Part shown: one piece after another, positions 8,671 to 18,788 of the stretch
Layout of the letters: the number at the start of each line of letters is the position of its first letter
How positions within the stretch are numbered: the first letter of the stretch is position 1
Source: Clostridia bacterium
GTDB lineage: Bacteria > Bacillota > Clostridia > TANB77 > CAG-508
Assembly: GCA_017536685.1 (NCBI GenBank)
Contig: JAFXGW010000040.1
Span: forward strand, 1-35,248
Direction of reading: 5' to 3'
DNA: 35,248 nucleotides
Translations under genes and position numbers: made by a program
The notes under the pieces: model-generated
Seen by the model: the letters and a program-made list of their open reading frames with translations, nothing else
Database searches by the model: none
Told to the model about the DNA's origin: nothing

Positions 8671-9429
8671 TTAATTTTTAGAAACATCTACTAAATCTTC
8701 ATAAAAATTAATTTCTGAAAAAGTAATGTATGGTGTTAATAGTAATGATAAACCATATATTACTAGTGTACCTAGTGATTCACTTATTATAGCCGCTAAA
8801 ACACCTAAAAAGCTGACAACTAATAACCAACCAAAGAATGAAAATACCAAACCTATAAATTTTAGTTTGTTACCTTTCATTAATTCAGCACTAGTTTTTA
8901 AAATTTCTTTACTAGTTAATTCTGGGTTATCAATTAATAAATATGTAGATAGTGCATAAGATAAAATCTTATAAAATAAATAGATTAAACCACCAAATAT
9001 AATTACTAATGCAAATATTGAAATAACATCAGCAGAGTGTACGCCAAATATATTCATAAAGATTTGGATAGATGGTAATAAAGTGGCTGCTGAAATTAAA
9101 ATAATTGGGATTAAAAGTCTAACTAAAATTGAAAGAGATAAAAATAAAGCTCTTTTAAAATTTTTGAATCCTATTTTTATGAAATCTGAAATTTCAACAT
9201 TTTCATTACGAGAAAGTTTTAACATAGAAGCAGTTAAACCATATCCAAGAGCAATATTAATAATTGCTATAATAATAGCAATTATTGTTTGTAAAATGCC
9301 AGTGGTTTTTGAGTCTAGAAATGATAGTGCTAAAGTTATGATTAAGTGAAGAAAATTAATTGTGATAACTAATTTAAAGCAACTAGATAATTTTTGCTTT
9401 GCACTTATTTTTAATTCACGAATTTTCAT
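8671..9429 (-). CDS. DUF975-type polytopic membrane protein
   Basis: About 252 residues from the ATG at 9429; the frame extends upstream to 9456 through a TTG start. The start is uncertain: the clear AAAGGAG lies about 30 bases before ATG 9429, with the small hairpin GTTAGT/ACTAAC between, and only one or two bases before the TTG. Five or six hydrophobic segments and the pattern NPELTSKEILKTSAELMKG, followed by a long hydrophobic helix, match DUF975 integral membrane proteins of Bacillota, whose function is unknown. It is alone on the minus strand between the VanW and HtrA genes. Codon use is host type. Confidence 0.75.
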   Translation of the reverse strand: MKIRELKISAKQKLSSCFKLVITINFLHLIITLALSFLDSKTTGILQTIIAIIIAIINIALGYGLTASMLKLSRNENVEISDFIKIGFKNFKRALFLSLSILVRLLIPIILISAATLLPSIQIFMNIFGVHSADVISIFALVIIFGGLIYLFYKILSYALSTYLLIDNPELTSKEILKTSAELMKGNKLKFIGLVFSFFGWLLVVSFLGVLAAIISESLGTLVIYGLSLLLTPYITFSEINFYEDLVDVSKN

Positions 9430-9661
9430 AATTTTGTATGTTAGTAAAACTAACAATCTCCTTTCTTTTTAATATATCAATAAGAACAAATAAATTGTTC
9501 TAACATTAAAACCAATTTAATAAATTATTTAAATCAATAATATTATCTCTTTTTTGGGGAAAGAAGTCAATATTTTAAAGTATTAATGAGAGAATTTTAT
9601 ATGGTTGGTTTGTATAAATTATGAAAAAAATGGAAATATTTAAATTGAAGGAGAAAAAGAT

Positions 9662-10786
9662 ATGTATTATGAAAATAGGAACGAGAAGAAAAAAGAAAAA
9701 GCAATATTGATGATATTAATGATAGTGATAATAGCATTACTTTGTGTTTTAATTATAAAACTGGATGCTCCACTTCAGATTCAAACTCAAACTAGCAATT
9801 ATGAAACTACAAAATTATCCACAAATGATGAAAAAAATGTGGAAAAAAGTTCCACAAAAACGATTGATTCTGTAGTAAAATCTGTTGTAGGAATTTCGAA
9901 ATTAGAGCAAACTGGAACATCAATATTTTTAGATGGAGCTGAAAAAAAGTTAGGTTTGGGAAGTGGGATAATTTTAACTGAAAATGGATACATTTTAACA
10001 AATCAACATGTAGTTGGGAATAAATATAGTAATTGCTATGTAACTTTAGAAAATGGTAGAAATTATAGTGGTTCAGTAGTATGGGCTGATAGTAATATAG
10101 ATTTAGCAATCGTAAAAATTGCAGCAAATGATTTAGATTATATTGAACTTGGAGATTCAGATAATATATTTTTAGCAGAAGAAGTATATGCAATAGGAAA
10201 TCCAATTGGAATTGAATTCCAAAGAACTGTTACAAAAGGAATAATAAGTGGAATTAATAGAACAATAAAAATAAACGAGAATGGTTTAGAAAGCTATATG
10301 GAAGACTTAATACAAACAGATGCAACAATAAATGAAGGGAATAGTGGTGGACCACTTGTGAATAAAAATGGAGAATTAATTGGAATAAATACAGTAAAAA
10401 TTACAGATGCAGAAGGAATAGGATTTGCTGTTCCTGTAAATATTATAAAACCTATTTTAGAAAGTTTTGTAAAAACAGGAAAATTTGAAGAAGCATATTT
10501 GGGAATTTATGGATATGACAAAGAAGTAATTCCGTATTTAGCCTCAAGCTTGGAAATAATTAGTGGAGTTTATGTTGCAACGATTCAAGCTGATGGACCA
10601 CTTTTTAATAAAGAATTAAAGGTTGGAGATATAATTACAAAAATTGATGATATTGAAATAAATAAAATGAATGATTTGAAGAAGTATATTTATACAAAAG
10701 TGCCAGGAGAGAAAGTAAATTTAAAAATTAAAAGAGGAAATTTAGAATTTAATGTAGAAATAAATCTTGGATATAAAATTGGTTAA
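9662..10786 (+). CDS. htrA: HtrA/DegP-like membrane-anchored serine protease
   Basis: A 374-residue S1C protease. A membrane anchor at residues 14-33 is followed by a variable linker, a trypsin-like domain (about 65-250) with His116 (TNQHVVGN), Asp147 (NIDLAIV) and Ser228 (EGNSGGPL), and a single PDZ domain (about 280-374). The family degrades or refolds misfolded exported proteins on the outer face of the membrane. The triad is complete, so it should be active. AAGGAG precedes the ATG by seven bases. The gene is monocistronic, with a hairpin region shared with the convergent AAA gene downstream. Confidence 0.93.
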   Translation: MYYENRNEKKKEKAILMILMIVIIALLCVLIIKLDAPLQIQTQTSNYETTKLSTNDEKNVEKSSTKTIDSVVKSVVGISKLEQTGTSIFLDGAEKKLGLGSGIILTENGYILTNQHVVGNKYSNCYVTLENGRNYSGSVVWADSNIDLAIVKIAANDLDYIELGDSDNIFLAEEVYAIGNPIGIEFQRTVTKGIISGINRTIKINENGLESYMEDLIQTDATINEGNSGGPLVNKNGELIGINTVKITDAEGIGFAVPVNIIKPILESFVKTGKFEEAYLGIYGYDKEVIPYLASSLEIISGVYVATIQADGPLFNKELKVGDIITKIDDIEINKMNDLKKYIYTKVPGEKVNLKIKRGNLEFNVEINLGYKIG

Positions 10787-10826
10787 AATTTATTAATTTT
10801 AATATTTAATTATATAAAAAGAAAAA

Positions 10827-10897
10827 AATCCTTCAAAGGTTGTAAACTCTTCTTGTTAAATATTTTGTTTAAGAAGAGTTACATCACTTAAAGGATT
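10827..10897. terminator. Bidirectional terminator between htrA and the AAA gene
   Basis: The outer pair AATCCTT/AAGGATT encloses a 10-bp stem, AACTCTTCTT (10845-10854) with 10871-10880. It lies between two convergent genes. Confidence 0.6.
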
Positions 10898-10922
10898 ATT
10901 ATTAATGTAACAATTTAATTTT

Positions 10923-12887
10923 CTAAAATTTTAATAGATTTTCAGTCGAGAAGTCTTGGGCAGTAATTGTTTTTAATGCCTTTTTTGAAGTTGTATTAGC
11001 AGTATTGGCTGCATGTTTTATAATTGCTTTTTCGTAAAGATTTCTTATAAATCTAGCATTACCAAAACTTTCTGAAGTTCTATATTCTTCGATAATTTCT
11101 GTTGCAACTTGAATTGCATCTTCATCAATGAAAAATCCTGCTTTTTTAAACATTGATTTTAAAATTTCAATTAATTCGTCTAAAGTATAATCATTGAATT
11201 GCATTGTATAACCAATTCTAGAAACAATACCTGAGTTTGATTTTAAGAATGCATCCATTTCTTTGTTATACCCAGCAAAAATAAGTACTAAATTATCTCT
11301 GTAATTTTCCATTGCTTGAATTAAAGTAGCTATACATTCTTCATTAAAACTATTACCACTACTTCCAGGTTTGCTTGCTAAAGAATATGCTTCATCAATA
11401 AATAATACGCCACCTAAAGCTTTTTCAATTACAGAAATTGTTTTTGGTGCTGTTTGTCCAACATATTGACCAATTAAATCTTTTGCTGAAACTTCTATAC
11501 ATTTGTTTTGATCAATATAATTTAGGTTATATAATATTCCAGCTATCATTCTAGCAACTGTAGTTTTTCCGGTACCAGGATTTCCAAGAAATACCATATG
11601 CATATTGGTATCTTTGATTTTTAAAGAGCCTTCTGTTTTACTTTTAAATTTCATAAGGCTTACTAAATCTTGAAGCATGTCTTTGATATTGTCTAATCCA
11701 ACTAGATTATTTAAATCTTCAAAAATTTCATCAATAGATTTATTTTTTTCATAAGCTGGAATTGAATTTGCATCAATTACGCTAGAATTCGTTGTTTGAT
11801 TAAACAAAATTTGCTCTATTAAACTTTGAGCATAGTCAGGTGCTGTTAATTGACTTTTTGGAAATGTTTCTGTAATATAATCTAATAATTTAACATCGAA
11901 TTCTCCCGAAACTGTATAATCTTTTTTTAGAGTATGTAGAATTTTATGATAAATTTCTTGAGTATTGGCAGAAGTTGAAATTAATTCAAAATCAAATATT
12001 TTATCTTTTAAAATTAAATTATTTTCTAATAACTCATTGACTTTTTCTTTATTTTTATCACATATTATTGTGGTAATTCCTTCTAAATTACTATAATCAT
12101 AAATTACAGTTTTCCAAATATTTAATAATTTATCTTGAGTTGCTTTATCTTTATTTAATAGTCCAGCAACATCTTTAAAAATAACTAAGCTATGAGCATT
12201 ATTGTATAAATCTGTTATATGATTACTATCTTCAACCACATAGAATGAACGTTCAACAGCAGAATCATTTTTCATATATCCAAAATAAGTGAAACTATCA
12301 ATTATAAGATTAACAATATTATATAAAGTCTCATCATTATCTGTGTAAAGTCTCATATTGAAAGGAATATAATTTTTAACAATACCTTCAGAATATTTTC
12401 TAGCATAATCAATCATTTTTTTCAAAACTAATTTTGAATGATTAACTAAATGAGCATCATCAACCTTTTTATAAAATTCTTCAAGTTTTAAAGCATTTTG
12501 AGCTACAATTTGTTCTTTTGATAATTGCGGTTGTTGAATCTCATTTTTTTGTTTTTCTGAATTTGTAGGTTTTGCTTTTGGAGCGGAAACTCCTTGTTTT
12601 GAAGATGTTTTTACAGTTTTTCTTTTTGTACTTTTTATAGGTTCGTCTTCATCAAAATAAGATGTTGCTTCTTTTCTTTTATCAGCATGTCTAGAATTAG
12701 CTCTGTCTAAGTATTCTTTTCTTGATTTTATGTTATTAAAAGTATCTGTATTTTTTCTATTATATTCTAATTGTCTAGCTTTTTTTTGAGCTTCATCAAG
12801 AATACCAGGTTCTGAAGAAATAAGCCATAGAAAATCATCATACATTTCTTTTAAAAATTTATTTTGTGGTCTATCAAATTCGTTCAT
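10923..12887 (-). CDS. SpoVK/CbbX-like AAA+ ATPase
   Basis: The frame opens at 12971, but ATG 12887 has GGGAG just upstream and gives 654 residues. The N-terminal 130 residues are charged and low in complexity (Lys, Glu, Gln), the middle 200 residues have no motif I recognise, and the C-terminal 260 residues form an AAA+ module: Walker A GNPGTGKTT near residue 430, Walker B FIDEAYSL near 492, and an arginine-rich lid. This module is shared by SpoVK of Bacillus and the Rubisco activase CbbX; the family remodels protein complexes. No sporulation or Rubisco gene is nearby, so the client is unknown. A middle-domain paralogous AAA fold is possible (FKDVAGLLN region). Confidence 0.85.
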   Translation of the reverse strand: MNEFDRPQNKFLKEMYDDFLWLISSEPGILDEAQKKARQLEYNRKNTDTFNNIKSRKEYLDRANSRHADKRKEATSYFDEDEPIKSTKRKTVKTSSKQGVSAPKAKPTNSEKQKNEIQQPQLSKEQIVAQNALKLEEFYKKVDDAHLVNHSKLVLKKMIDYARKYSEGIVKNYIPFNMRLYTDNDETLYNIVNLIIDSFTYFGYMKNDSAVERSFYVVEDSNHITDLYNNAHSLVIFKDVAGLLNKDKATQDKLLNIWKTVIYDYSNLEGITTIICDKNKEKVNELLENNLILKDKIFDFELISTSANTQEIYHKILHTLKKDYTVSGEFDVKLLDYITETFPKSQLTAPDYAQSLIEQILFNQTTNSSVIDANSIPAYEKNKSIDEIFEDLNNLVGLDNIKDMLQDLVSLMKFKSKTEGSLKIKDTNMHMVFLGNPGTGKTTVARMIAGILYNLNYIDQNKCIEVSAKDLIGQYVGQTAPKTISVIEKALGGVLFIDEAYSLASKPGSSGNSFNEECIATLIQAMENYRDNLVLIFAGYNKEMDAFLKSNSGIVSRIGYTMQFNDYTLDELIEILKSMFKKAGFFIDEDAIQVATEIIEEYRTSESFGNARFIRNLYEKAIIKHAANTANTTSKKALKTITAQDFSTENLLKF

Positions 12888-13132
12888 AATAACTCCCTTA
12901 ATATTTAAAGTTAAAGAAATTATATAATAAAAAATCAAATTAAACAATGATTTTACTAATAAATTATTCAATTTATTGACAAATTGTAATATAGATTGTG
13001 TTTATATGGTGAATAAAAAAATACAAATTAATTTTAAAATTTTTATTAAATATTAATTCATTTATTTGTAAAATCTTGTCTTAGATTTGTTCAAATGATA
13101 TAATCAAAAATATATTGAAAATAGGAGATAAT

Positions 13133-13606
13133 ATGAATATAGGATTTTATGCGGGGAGTTTTTCTCCATTTACAAACGGCCATTTACACGTAGTGAAAGA
13201 AGCAAGTAAATTGTTTGATAATGTAATTATAGGAATAGGTATTAATTTAAGAAAAACACCTAGATATGAAGATAGACTTATGAAAGAAGCTATTGAAAAA
13301 GTTTTAAAAAGAGAAGAATTAAACAATGTTGAAGTAATTATTTATAAAAATTTATCAGTCGATGCAGCATTAGAGAAAAATGCAACATTTCTTATTAGAG
13401 GAATTAGAAATACAATGGATTATGAATATGAAGAAAAAATGGCTTTAATAAATGAAGAAATTTCCGGGCTAGATACAATATATATAAGAGCAGGAGAGTT
13501 TGGAAATGTAAGTTCCACTTTGGTAGAAGAGTTATTGGAATATGGAAGAGATGTTTCAAAATTTTTACCACTAGAAATATTAGAATTAGTAAAAAATTAT
13601 CATTAA
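13133..13606 (+). CDS. coaD: Phosphopantetheine adenylyltransferase (CoaD-like)
   Basis: ATG 13133 is chosen over the frame opening at 13115 because AGGAG sits six bases before it; the product has 157 residues. GSFSPFTNGHL carries the nucleotidyltransferase T/HxxH signature, followed by the conserved LFD-like and RGIRN blocks and the SSTLVEEL motif near the C-terminus. CoaD transfers AMP to 4'-phosphopantetheine in the fourth step of coenzyme A synthesis, in the cytoplasm. Length matches the family (about 160). The sequence around GINLRKTPRY is more divergent than usual, so a CoaD-like paralogue cannot be excluded. Confidence 0.85.
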   Translation: MNIGFYAGSFSPFTNGHLHVVKEASKLFDNVIIGIGINLRKTPRYEDRLMKEAIEKVLKREELNNVEVIIYKNLSVDAALEKNATFLIRGIRNTMDYEYEEKMALINEEISGLDTIYIRAGEFGNVSSTLVEELLEYGRDVSKFLPLEILELVKNYH

Positions 13607-13658
13607 AATCACAGAAGATTAATTTTAAGATATATGTTAAATATATTAAGGGTAAATT

Positions 13659-15455
13659 ATGGAAAATATAGAAGAAATTTTTAAAGACAAAAAATTTAAT
13701 CAAGAAACATTAAATTTTATAACTAATTTCATAGATGAATTTGACGTATTATTTGGAAAATATATTAGTAGAGAAGACTTAATTATAAGAATAAAAGAGA
13801 ATTTGAATGAGAATATAGAATTTACAACTTTTGATAGAGAAAATGTTGTTGGAAATTATTGCGGTATAAGTAAAAAAGTTTCTCTAGATAAGAATCTATC
13901 AGAAGATATGATGAAATCGGTATTTTTTCACGAGATGATTCATTGTATTACAAATAGAGGAGATTATATTGGCTTTAGTGATGAATTAGATTTGGATTCA
14001 AGAACAGCAATAGGATTGACTGAAGGGTTTACTCAATATGTTTCTAAAATAAGAAATGAAATGTATGGGAGTACAATCAATTCTTATCCAATACTTACAG
14101 AACAAACAGAAAATTTAGCACAAGTTTTAGGGAAAGATAGATTTTTAGATACAGCATTTAATAAACCAGAAGCCTTGTTCTATATTATGGAACAAGAAGG
14201 ATTAGTTGAATCGTACCTTGAAGCAGAGGAATTTTGCGAAAATTTTGATGTTATATGGAAATATGAAAAACAAGTATATGAAGGAAGAAAGATTTCTGAT
14301 TTGCCTGAAGCAAAACTTCTTCATAATATTTTTAGATTTAGAGATCCACGCCAAATTGAAATAGACAAAGCAAAGGAAAAAATAATATCAACGTTACTTG
14401 GCAAAGTAAGCCAACAATCTATAACAACACAAGAAGAATTTCAAGAATTATATAATTTAATCCAAAACTATTCTAAACAATTAGATTTAGAAGATGGTTA
14501 TAAAGTATATAAAGTTTTGTTTGATAAATCAGAAGAACTTGAGCAAGAAGGAAAAACAAGAGAGGAAATTCTAGAACTATTACCACAACAAGTAAAAGAC
14601 CAAGCAGAGCAAAATTTTAGGCTTAGAGATTTTTTAAAATTGGATAATCAAACAATGTTAAAACAAATTTCGAATCCACAAAGTAGAGTATATGAAGATA
14701 TTATAAGTGGTGTTTTTGAGGATGACTATAGTATAATTATTGCAAAAGAAATATTTAAAGGGATTGATGACAATGATATTGCTAACAGATTAATGGTTGA
14801 ATTATTAGATGGATTAGGGACATATATATTAGAAAAAGGGTGGAATTTAGATACACTTGGTGTAGAAGTAATTGAATTAATAGGAGCACCAGGCATAACA
14901 TTTAATATGTACGAAGCAAATGGAGAAGATATAAAATATTTATCAACGCTTACTAGTTCTAGTGAAGATGGGATGCTTGAAGAATTACAAGTGTGTCAAG
15001 CAAGAGAAAAATTAAGTGTATTAGAGAACAATCCTGAATTATTATCAAATGGAATATTGTTTATTGGAAAATCAGGATCTATATTAGAATATAACGGAAA
15101 TAATAATTATATTTTTATAAATGAAAATAAAGATTCTTTCGAAAATTATGGAGATACTACATATCATAGTAGTTACGCAGAAAATTTAAAAGTTAGAATG
15201 GGGCAATCTGCAAAAAGGTATTATACATTTCATAAACATGATATTTCAGAAATCTTAAAAAAAGAAGCTGAAACAATGAAAAGATTACAAGAAAAGTATG
15301 AGACAGTGACTGGAAAAAGAAAACTTTCTCCATTAGATGTTGAAAGAGCAACAAAAGATATAACAATAAAAGATGTAGAAAAAATGTTAGATGAAATTAC
15401 ATCACCAAAGAAGACAAAAGAGGAAGCTTTAGAGAAAGGAATTGGATATGAATAA
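13659..15455 (+). CDS. Large uncharacterised protein with an HExxH gluzincin-like N-terminal domain
   Basis: A 598-residue soluble protein. Near the N-terminus HEMIH (91-95) is followed 26 residues later by GLTEGFTQY (Glu122), the spacing and context expected of a gluzincin zinc protease, where the two His and the Glu bind the metal. The rest (about 200-598) is mainly helical with no domain I recognise; KDITIKDVEKMLDEI lies near the end. No signal peptide, so it acts in the cytoplasm if it is a protease. The next gene starts inside its last codons, implying translational coupling. Known: the motif family. Inferred: activity. Substrate unknown. Confidence 0.65.
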   Translation: MENIEEIFKDKKFNQETLNFITNFIDEFDVLFGKYISREDLIIRIKENLNENIEFTTFDRENVVGNYCGISKKVSLDKNLSEDMMKSVFFHEMIHCITNRGDYIGFSDELDLDSRTAIGLTEGFTQYVSKIRNEMYGSTINSYPILTEQTENLAQVLGKDRFLDTAFNKPEALFYIMEQEGLVESYLEAEEFCENFDVIWKYEKQVYEGRKISDLPEAKLLHNIFRFRDPRQIEIDKAKEKIISTLLGKVSQQSITTQEEFQELYNLIQNYSKQLDLEDGYKVYKVLFDKSEELEQEGKTREEILELLPQQVKDQAEQNFRLRDFLKLDNQTMLKQISNPQSRVYEDIISGVFEDDYSIIIAKEIFKGIDDNDIANRLMVELLDGLGTYILEKGWNLDTLGVEVIELIGAPGITFNMYEANGEDIKYLSTLTSSSEDGMLEELQVCQAREKLSVLENNPELLSNGILFIGKSGSILEYNGNNNYIFINENKDSFENYGDTTYHSSYAENLKVRMGQSAKRYYTFHKHDISEILKKEAETMKRLQEKYETVTGKRKLSPLDVERATKDITIKDVEKMLDEITSPKKTKEEALEKGIGYE

Positions 15456-15927
15456 CAATAATTCTTATGCCTATGCAGAAGTTTTAGATGTATTAGATAA
15501 TATGGAAGAAATTTATATCAAAAAAATACCAAATTCATTTATTGAGTATTTAAAAGAAAATGCAAGCTTAAATTATCAAAAACATATAAGCACAAGTATA
15601 CCTTTAGAAAAACAAAAATTAAATAATAATACTTTAACTTTATTAGCGATAATAAATTTAAAATATTGGGTAGACTCAGAAGAACATAAACAAAAATTAC
15701 TTGCACAATATAGAGAAAACGATAAGAAAATTTTAGAGAAATTAGAACAACCATTTGTGTATGATAGTATTTTTTCAGAATCAAAAGAAAAAAATATCCA
15801 AGAAGAAAAGATAAAAGAGAGTAATACTGAAGATAGTAAAAAACTATCTACCAATTTACCAGCAGAGAAAAGGTCAATTTTTAGAAAATTTATTGATTTT
15901 ATTATGAGTAAAATTTTTGAAAATTAA
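15448..15927 (+). CDS. Hypothetical protein coupled to the gluzincin-like gene
   Basis: I do not recognise this 159-residue protein. The frame opens at a TTG (15442); ATG 15448 lies suitably behind AAAGGA, inside the last codons of the preceding gene, so translation is probably coupled. It is helical and charged, with a low-complexity Glu/Lys/Ser segment (about 115-140) and a basic hydrophobic C-terminal tail (FRKFIDFIMSKIF) that may touch the membrane. It could be a partner or substrate of the upstream protein. Confidence 0.65.
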   Translation: MNNNNSYAYAEVLDVLDNMEEIYIKKIPNSFIEYLKENASLNYQKHISTSIPLEKQKLNNNTLTLLAIINLKYWVDSEEHKQKLLAQYRENDKKILEKLEQPFVYDSIFSESKEKNIQEEKIKESNTEDSKKLSTNLPAEKRSIFRKFIDFIMSKIFEN

Positions 15928-15935
15928 ATTAAAAT

Positions 15936-15987
15936 AAAACAAAAATAAGTTCAATTTATTTATGTAAATTGAACTTATTTTTGTTTT
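15936..15987 (+). terminator. Terminator of the 13659-15927 pair
   Basis: A 23-bp inverted repeat (15936-15958 with 15965-15987) ends in TTTTTGTTTT, just after the stop codon. Confidence 0.85.
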
Positions 15988-16009
15988 AATAGTAAAGTTT
16001 TTATTTCAT

Positions 16010-16136
16010 ATTAAATAAAATGCTTCGTATGACTGTTGTACATAAATTTCATTACATAAAATTTGGCACATGAACAAAGAGGGGACAAATAAGTTTTTTT
16101 GAAAAATAAATAATTTAAGATTTGCCCCTTTTGTTC
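16010..16136 (+). repeat. 127-bp structured direct repeat, copy 1
   Basis: About 88% identical without gaps to 23382-23508 (some 15 mismatches by eye). The 3' half folds: arm 16072-16090 pairs with 16120-16136, with two bulged bases, around an AT-rich loop. It has no coding potential. It lies just upstream of the GC-richer glgP block, and the second copy lies just beyond the CofE-like gene. It may be a dispersed intergenic element or a small RNA domain. Confidence 0.8.
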
Positions 16137-16315
16137 TTTATACATAATAAAGTTAATTTGAACTAAAAATTCCTTGAAATAGGTTATTTTTCGTTTTATA
16201 ATACCGCTGAAATAACTAGCTTATTTCAGTTGACCTGCAAGTTTTACTATAATTTTAGTATTTCTTGTGTAAACCCTTATGTCTCTCTTTAAAAGGAGGT
16301 TTTTATATAGGAGAG

Positions 16316-16363
16316 ATGCTCGTAACAGTAGTAACCGCAAGATTTTTAAAAGGAGTGTTTTAA
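16316..16363 (+). CDS. Possible 15-residue leader peptide of glgP
   Basis: ATG 16316 directly follows GGAGAG and encodes MLVTVVTARFLKGVF, ending at TAA two bases before the glgP start. Its 3' part contains the glgP ribosome binding site, so translating it could expose or block glgP initiation. A chance open frame is possible. Confidence 0.35.
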   Translation: MLVTVVTARFLKGVF

Positions 16364-16365
16364 GT

Positions 16366-18759
16366 ATGGTTTTTTCTAGTACTCAGATGACACTCAAGAA
16401 GCTTTATCAGGATGCGGCACGGACCTTGTTCAACAAGAGTCTGAAACAGCTGAATCCTTATGAGCTCAACTGTGTCATCACAAAAGTTCTGAAGGAAAAC
16501 GTAATTTCCAAGAATTGGAATAAGTCCCGCAGATTTGATTCTCACGTGAGAATGACTGTGTACTTTTCCGCCGAATACTTGATCGGACGCGTTGTGTTGG
16601 ATGCACTGCTCAACGCAGGCCTCTTGAAGGCAACCAGAAAGATTTTCAAGAAAGAAGGAATCGACATCGATTGTCTGCAGGCAGTAGAAGATCCTGCTCT
16701 GGGCAATGGTGGTCTTGGCCGCTTGGCTGCTTGTTTCTTGGATTCTGCATCTAAGGAAAGATTGCCTTTCCGCGGTGTTGGTTTGTACTACAAGTATGGT
16801 CTGTTCAAGCAGTACTTTGACCAGCACGGCTATCAGCAGGCAGCTCCCGATGTGTGGGATACCAACATGGAGCCTTGGTTCGAACCTCATCCTGAGTATA
16901 CCAAGGAAATTGTCTTTGCAGATACTCGAGTTCTTGCTGTACCCTATGAACTGCCTGTTATTGGCTATAATGCCAATGAAGACATGTTCAATGGTCATGT
17001 CAATACCTTGAGAGTCTGGAAGGCAGAACCTATTGAAGGCGTAACCAATGCTTCTGCTGCAGCCATTTCTGATTGGCTGTATCCGAACGACGAAACCGAC
17101 GAAGGCAAGATTCTGCGTCTGCGTCAGGAATATCTCTTTGTGAGTGCTGAAATGCAGACTATCATCGAACGTCATCTGGAAGTTCACGGAACCCTGGATA
17201 ATATTGAAGAGTATTATTCTTTCCAGATGAACGACACTCATCCTGTTATGGGATGTTTGGAGTTTATCAGACTTCTCGAGCAGCACAACTATACCTTTGA
17301 AGAGGCCTTTGAGAAGGCATCTAAGATGTTCAATTACACCAACCACACCATTATGCCCGAAGCACTCGAAGCTTGGGACAGAATCCTGTTCAAGAGCCTG
17401 CTTCCTGATGTTCATCAGGTCATCAATGATATCAATAAGAGACTCATTGATGAGCTCTCTACTAAGGATGACTACACCAAGATCAGATATGAGAACGGCC
17501 GTTATATCAGCGAACCTGATTGGGACAAGATCAATCCCTTTGAGATGTTCCAGGATGGTAAGATTCATATGAGCCGTATCGCATGCTATGTCGGCAACAA
17601 GATTAATGGTGTTGCAGAGGTTCATACTGACATTATCAAGAAGAATCTTCTGTCTAACTGGTTCGAACTGTATCCCCAGAAATTCCTGAACATCACCAAT
17701 GGTGTTACTCCGAGACGCTGGGTAATGCTGGCGAATCCCTATTTGTCCGATTTTCTTGACAAGTATGTCGGTCCTGATTGGATCAATGATATGTCTTTGC
17801 TGACCAAGTTGGAACAGTACAAGAACGATCATGCTGTTCTGACCGAACTGGCTGAAGTCAAGATGAAGGCTAAGGTGGATCTGGCAAACGAAATCTTCGA
17901 ACGAGAACATGTTCGTATTGACCCTAATAGTATTTACGATATTCAGGTTAAGAGAATTCATGAGTATAAGCGTCAGCTTATGAACGCTCTCAGAATTCTC
18001 CGTATCTATCAGCTGCTGAAGCAGGGCAAGTTGCCTAACTTCCACAAGACGACCTTTATTTTCGCTGGTAAGGCTGCTATGTCTTACAGACGGGCAATTC
18101 AGACCATTGCATTTATCAAGGACATTCAGAAGAAAATCAACAATGATCCTGATGTCAGAGATAAGATGCAGGTTGTTTTCCTGACCGATTACAACGTTTC
18201 CTATGCGGAGAAGATTTTTGCTGCGGCAAACTTCTCTGAGCAGATTAGTACCGCTGGTACTGAAGCTTCCGGCACCGGTAACATGAAGTTCATGATGAAC
18301 GGTGCTGTCACTATTGGTACTTATGATGGTGCCAATATCGAAATCTTTAAGGCTGCAGGCAGAAAGAACTATTATGAATTCGGTGGCCGCGTAGAGCAGT
18401 TCAGATCTATCAAGAAGCAGTATGAACACGACAAGGGCCAGTTCGTTAAGCCCGAAATGTTCGATGTTGCACGTCTGCTGAAGGATAAGAGCATTATTCC
18501 CAATGAATATTGGGAGCTGTACAGCTCTATCACTCTGGAAGACAAGTACTATGTCATGCACGATTTGGAAGCATATATCGATGTCACTATTCGTGCCAAC
18601 AACGATTATGCTGAAGAACAGCGTACTGGCAATATGTCTCTTCATACCAGAAAGGCACTCAAGAATATTGCCAAATCTGGCAGATTCTCTTCCGATCGTA
18701 CGATCTTGGAATATGCTAGAAACGTCTGGCATATCGAGCCTGTTGCTCCCGAAAATTAA
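16366..18759 (+). CDS. glgP: Glycogen/starch phosphorylase
   Basis: A 797-residue GT35 phosphorylase that releases glucose 1-phosphate from alpha-1,4-glucan using pyridoxal phosphate. SAEYLIGR and NGGLGRLAACFLDS lie in the N-terminal half. KRIHEYKRQ and SGTGNMKFMMNGA, which carries the PLP-binding Lys, are in the C-terminal half with GTYDGANIEI. The frame is open from 16279, but ATG 16366 follows AGGAG by ten bases and gives the usual length. Composition is far richer in G and C than the surroundings, with codons such as CTG, ACC and CGC and in-frame CGG at 16420 and 18091, so it was probably acquired by transfer. It precedes two smaller genes of similar style after a terminator. Confidence 0.95.
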   Translation: MVFSSTQMTLKKLYQDAARTLFNKSLKQLNPYELNCVITKVLKENVISKNWNKSRRFDSHVRMTVYFSAEYLIGRVVLDALLNAGLLKATRKIFKKEGIDIDCLQAVEDPALGNGGLGRLAACFLDSASKERLPFRGVGLYYKYGLFKQYFDQHGYQQAAPDVWDTNMEPWFEPHPEYTKEIVFADTRVLAVPYELPVIGYNANEDMFNGHVNTLRVWKAEPIEGVTNASAAAISDWLYPNDETDEGKILRLRQEYLFVSAEMQTIIERHLEVHGTLDNIEEYYSFQMNDTHPVMGCLEFIRLLEQHNYTFEEAFEKASKMFNYTNHTIMPEALEAWDRILFKSLLPDVHQVINDINKRLIDELSTKDDYTKIRYENGRYISEPDWDKINPFEMFQDGKIHMSRIACYVGNKINGVAEVHTDIIKKNLLSNWFELYPQKFLNITNGVTPRRWVMLANPYLSDFLDKYVGPDWINDMSLLTKLEQYKNDHAVLTELAEVKMKAKVDLANEIFEREHVRIDPNSIYDIQVKRIHEYKRQLMNALRILRIYQLLKQGKLPNFHKTTFIFAGKAAMSYRRAIQTIAFIKDIQKKINNDPDVRDKMQVVFLTDYNVSYAEKIFAAANFSEQISTAGTEASGTGNMKFMMNGAVTIGTYDGANIEIFKAAGRKNYYEFGGRVEQFRSIKKQYEHDKGQFVKPEMFDVARLLKDKSIIPNEYWELYSSITLEDKYYVMHDLEAYIDVTIRANNDYAEEQRTGNMSLHTRKALKNIAKSGRFSSDRTILEYARNVWHIEPVAPEN

Positions 18760-18788
18760 TCCGAATAAACATCAAGACATAAGAAAAG

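Noticed and set aside
16360..18732. A 790-codon open frame antisense to glgP, and a 414-codon one antisense to the CofE-like gene (22096-23340)
   Set aside because: Both are mirror frames of clear GC-richer genes on the other strand; no ribosome binding site or recognisable domain.
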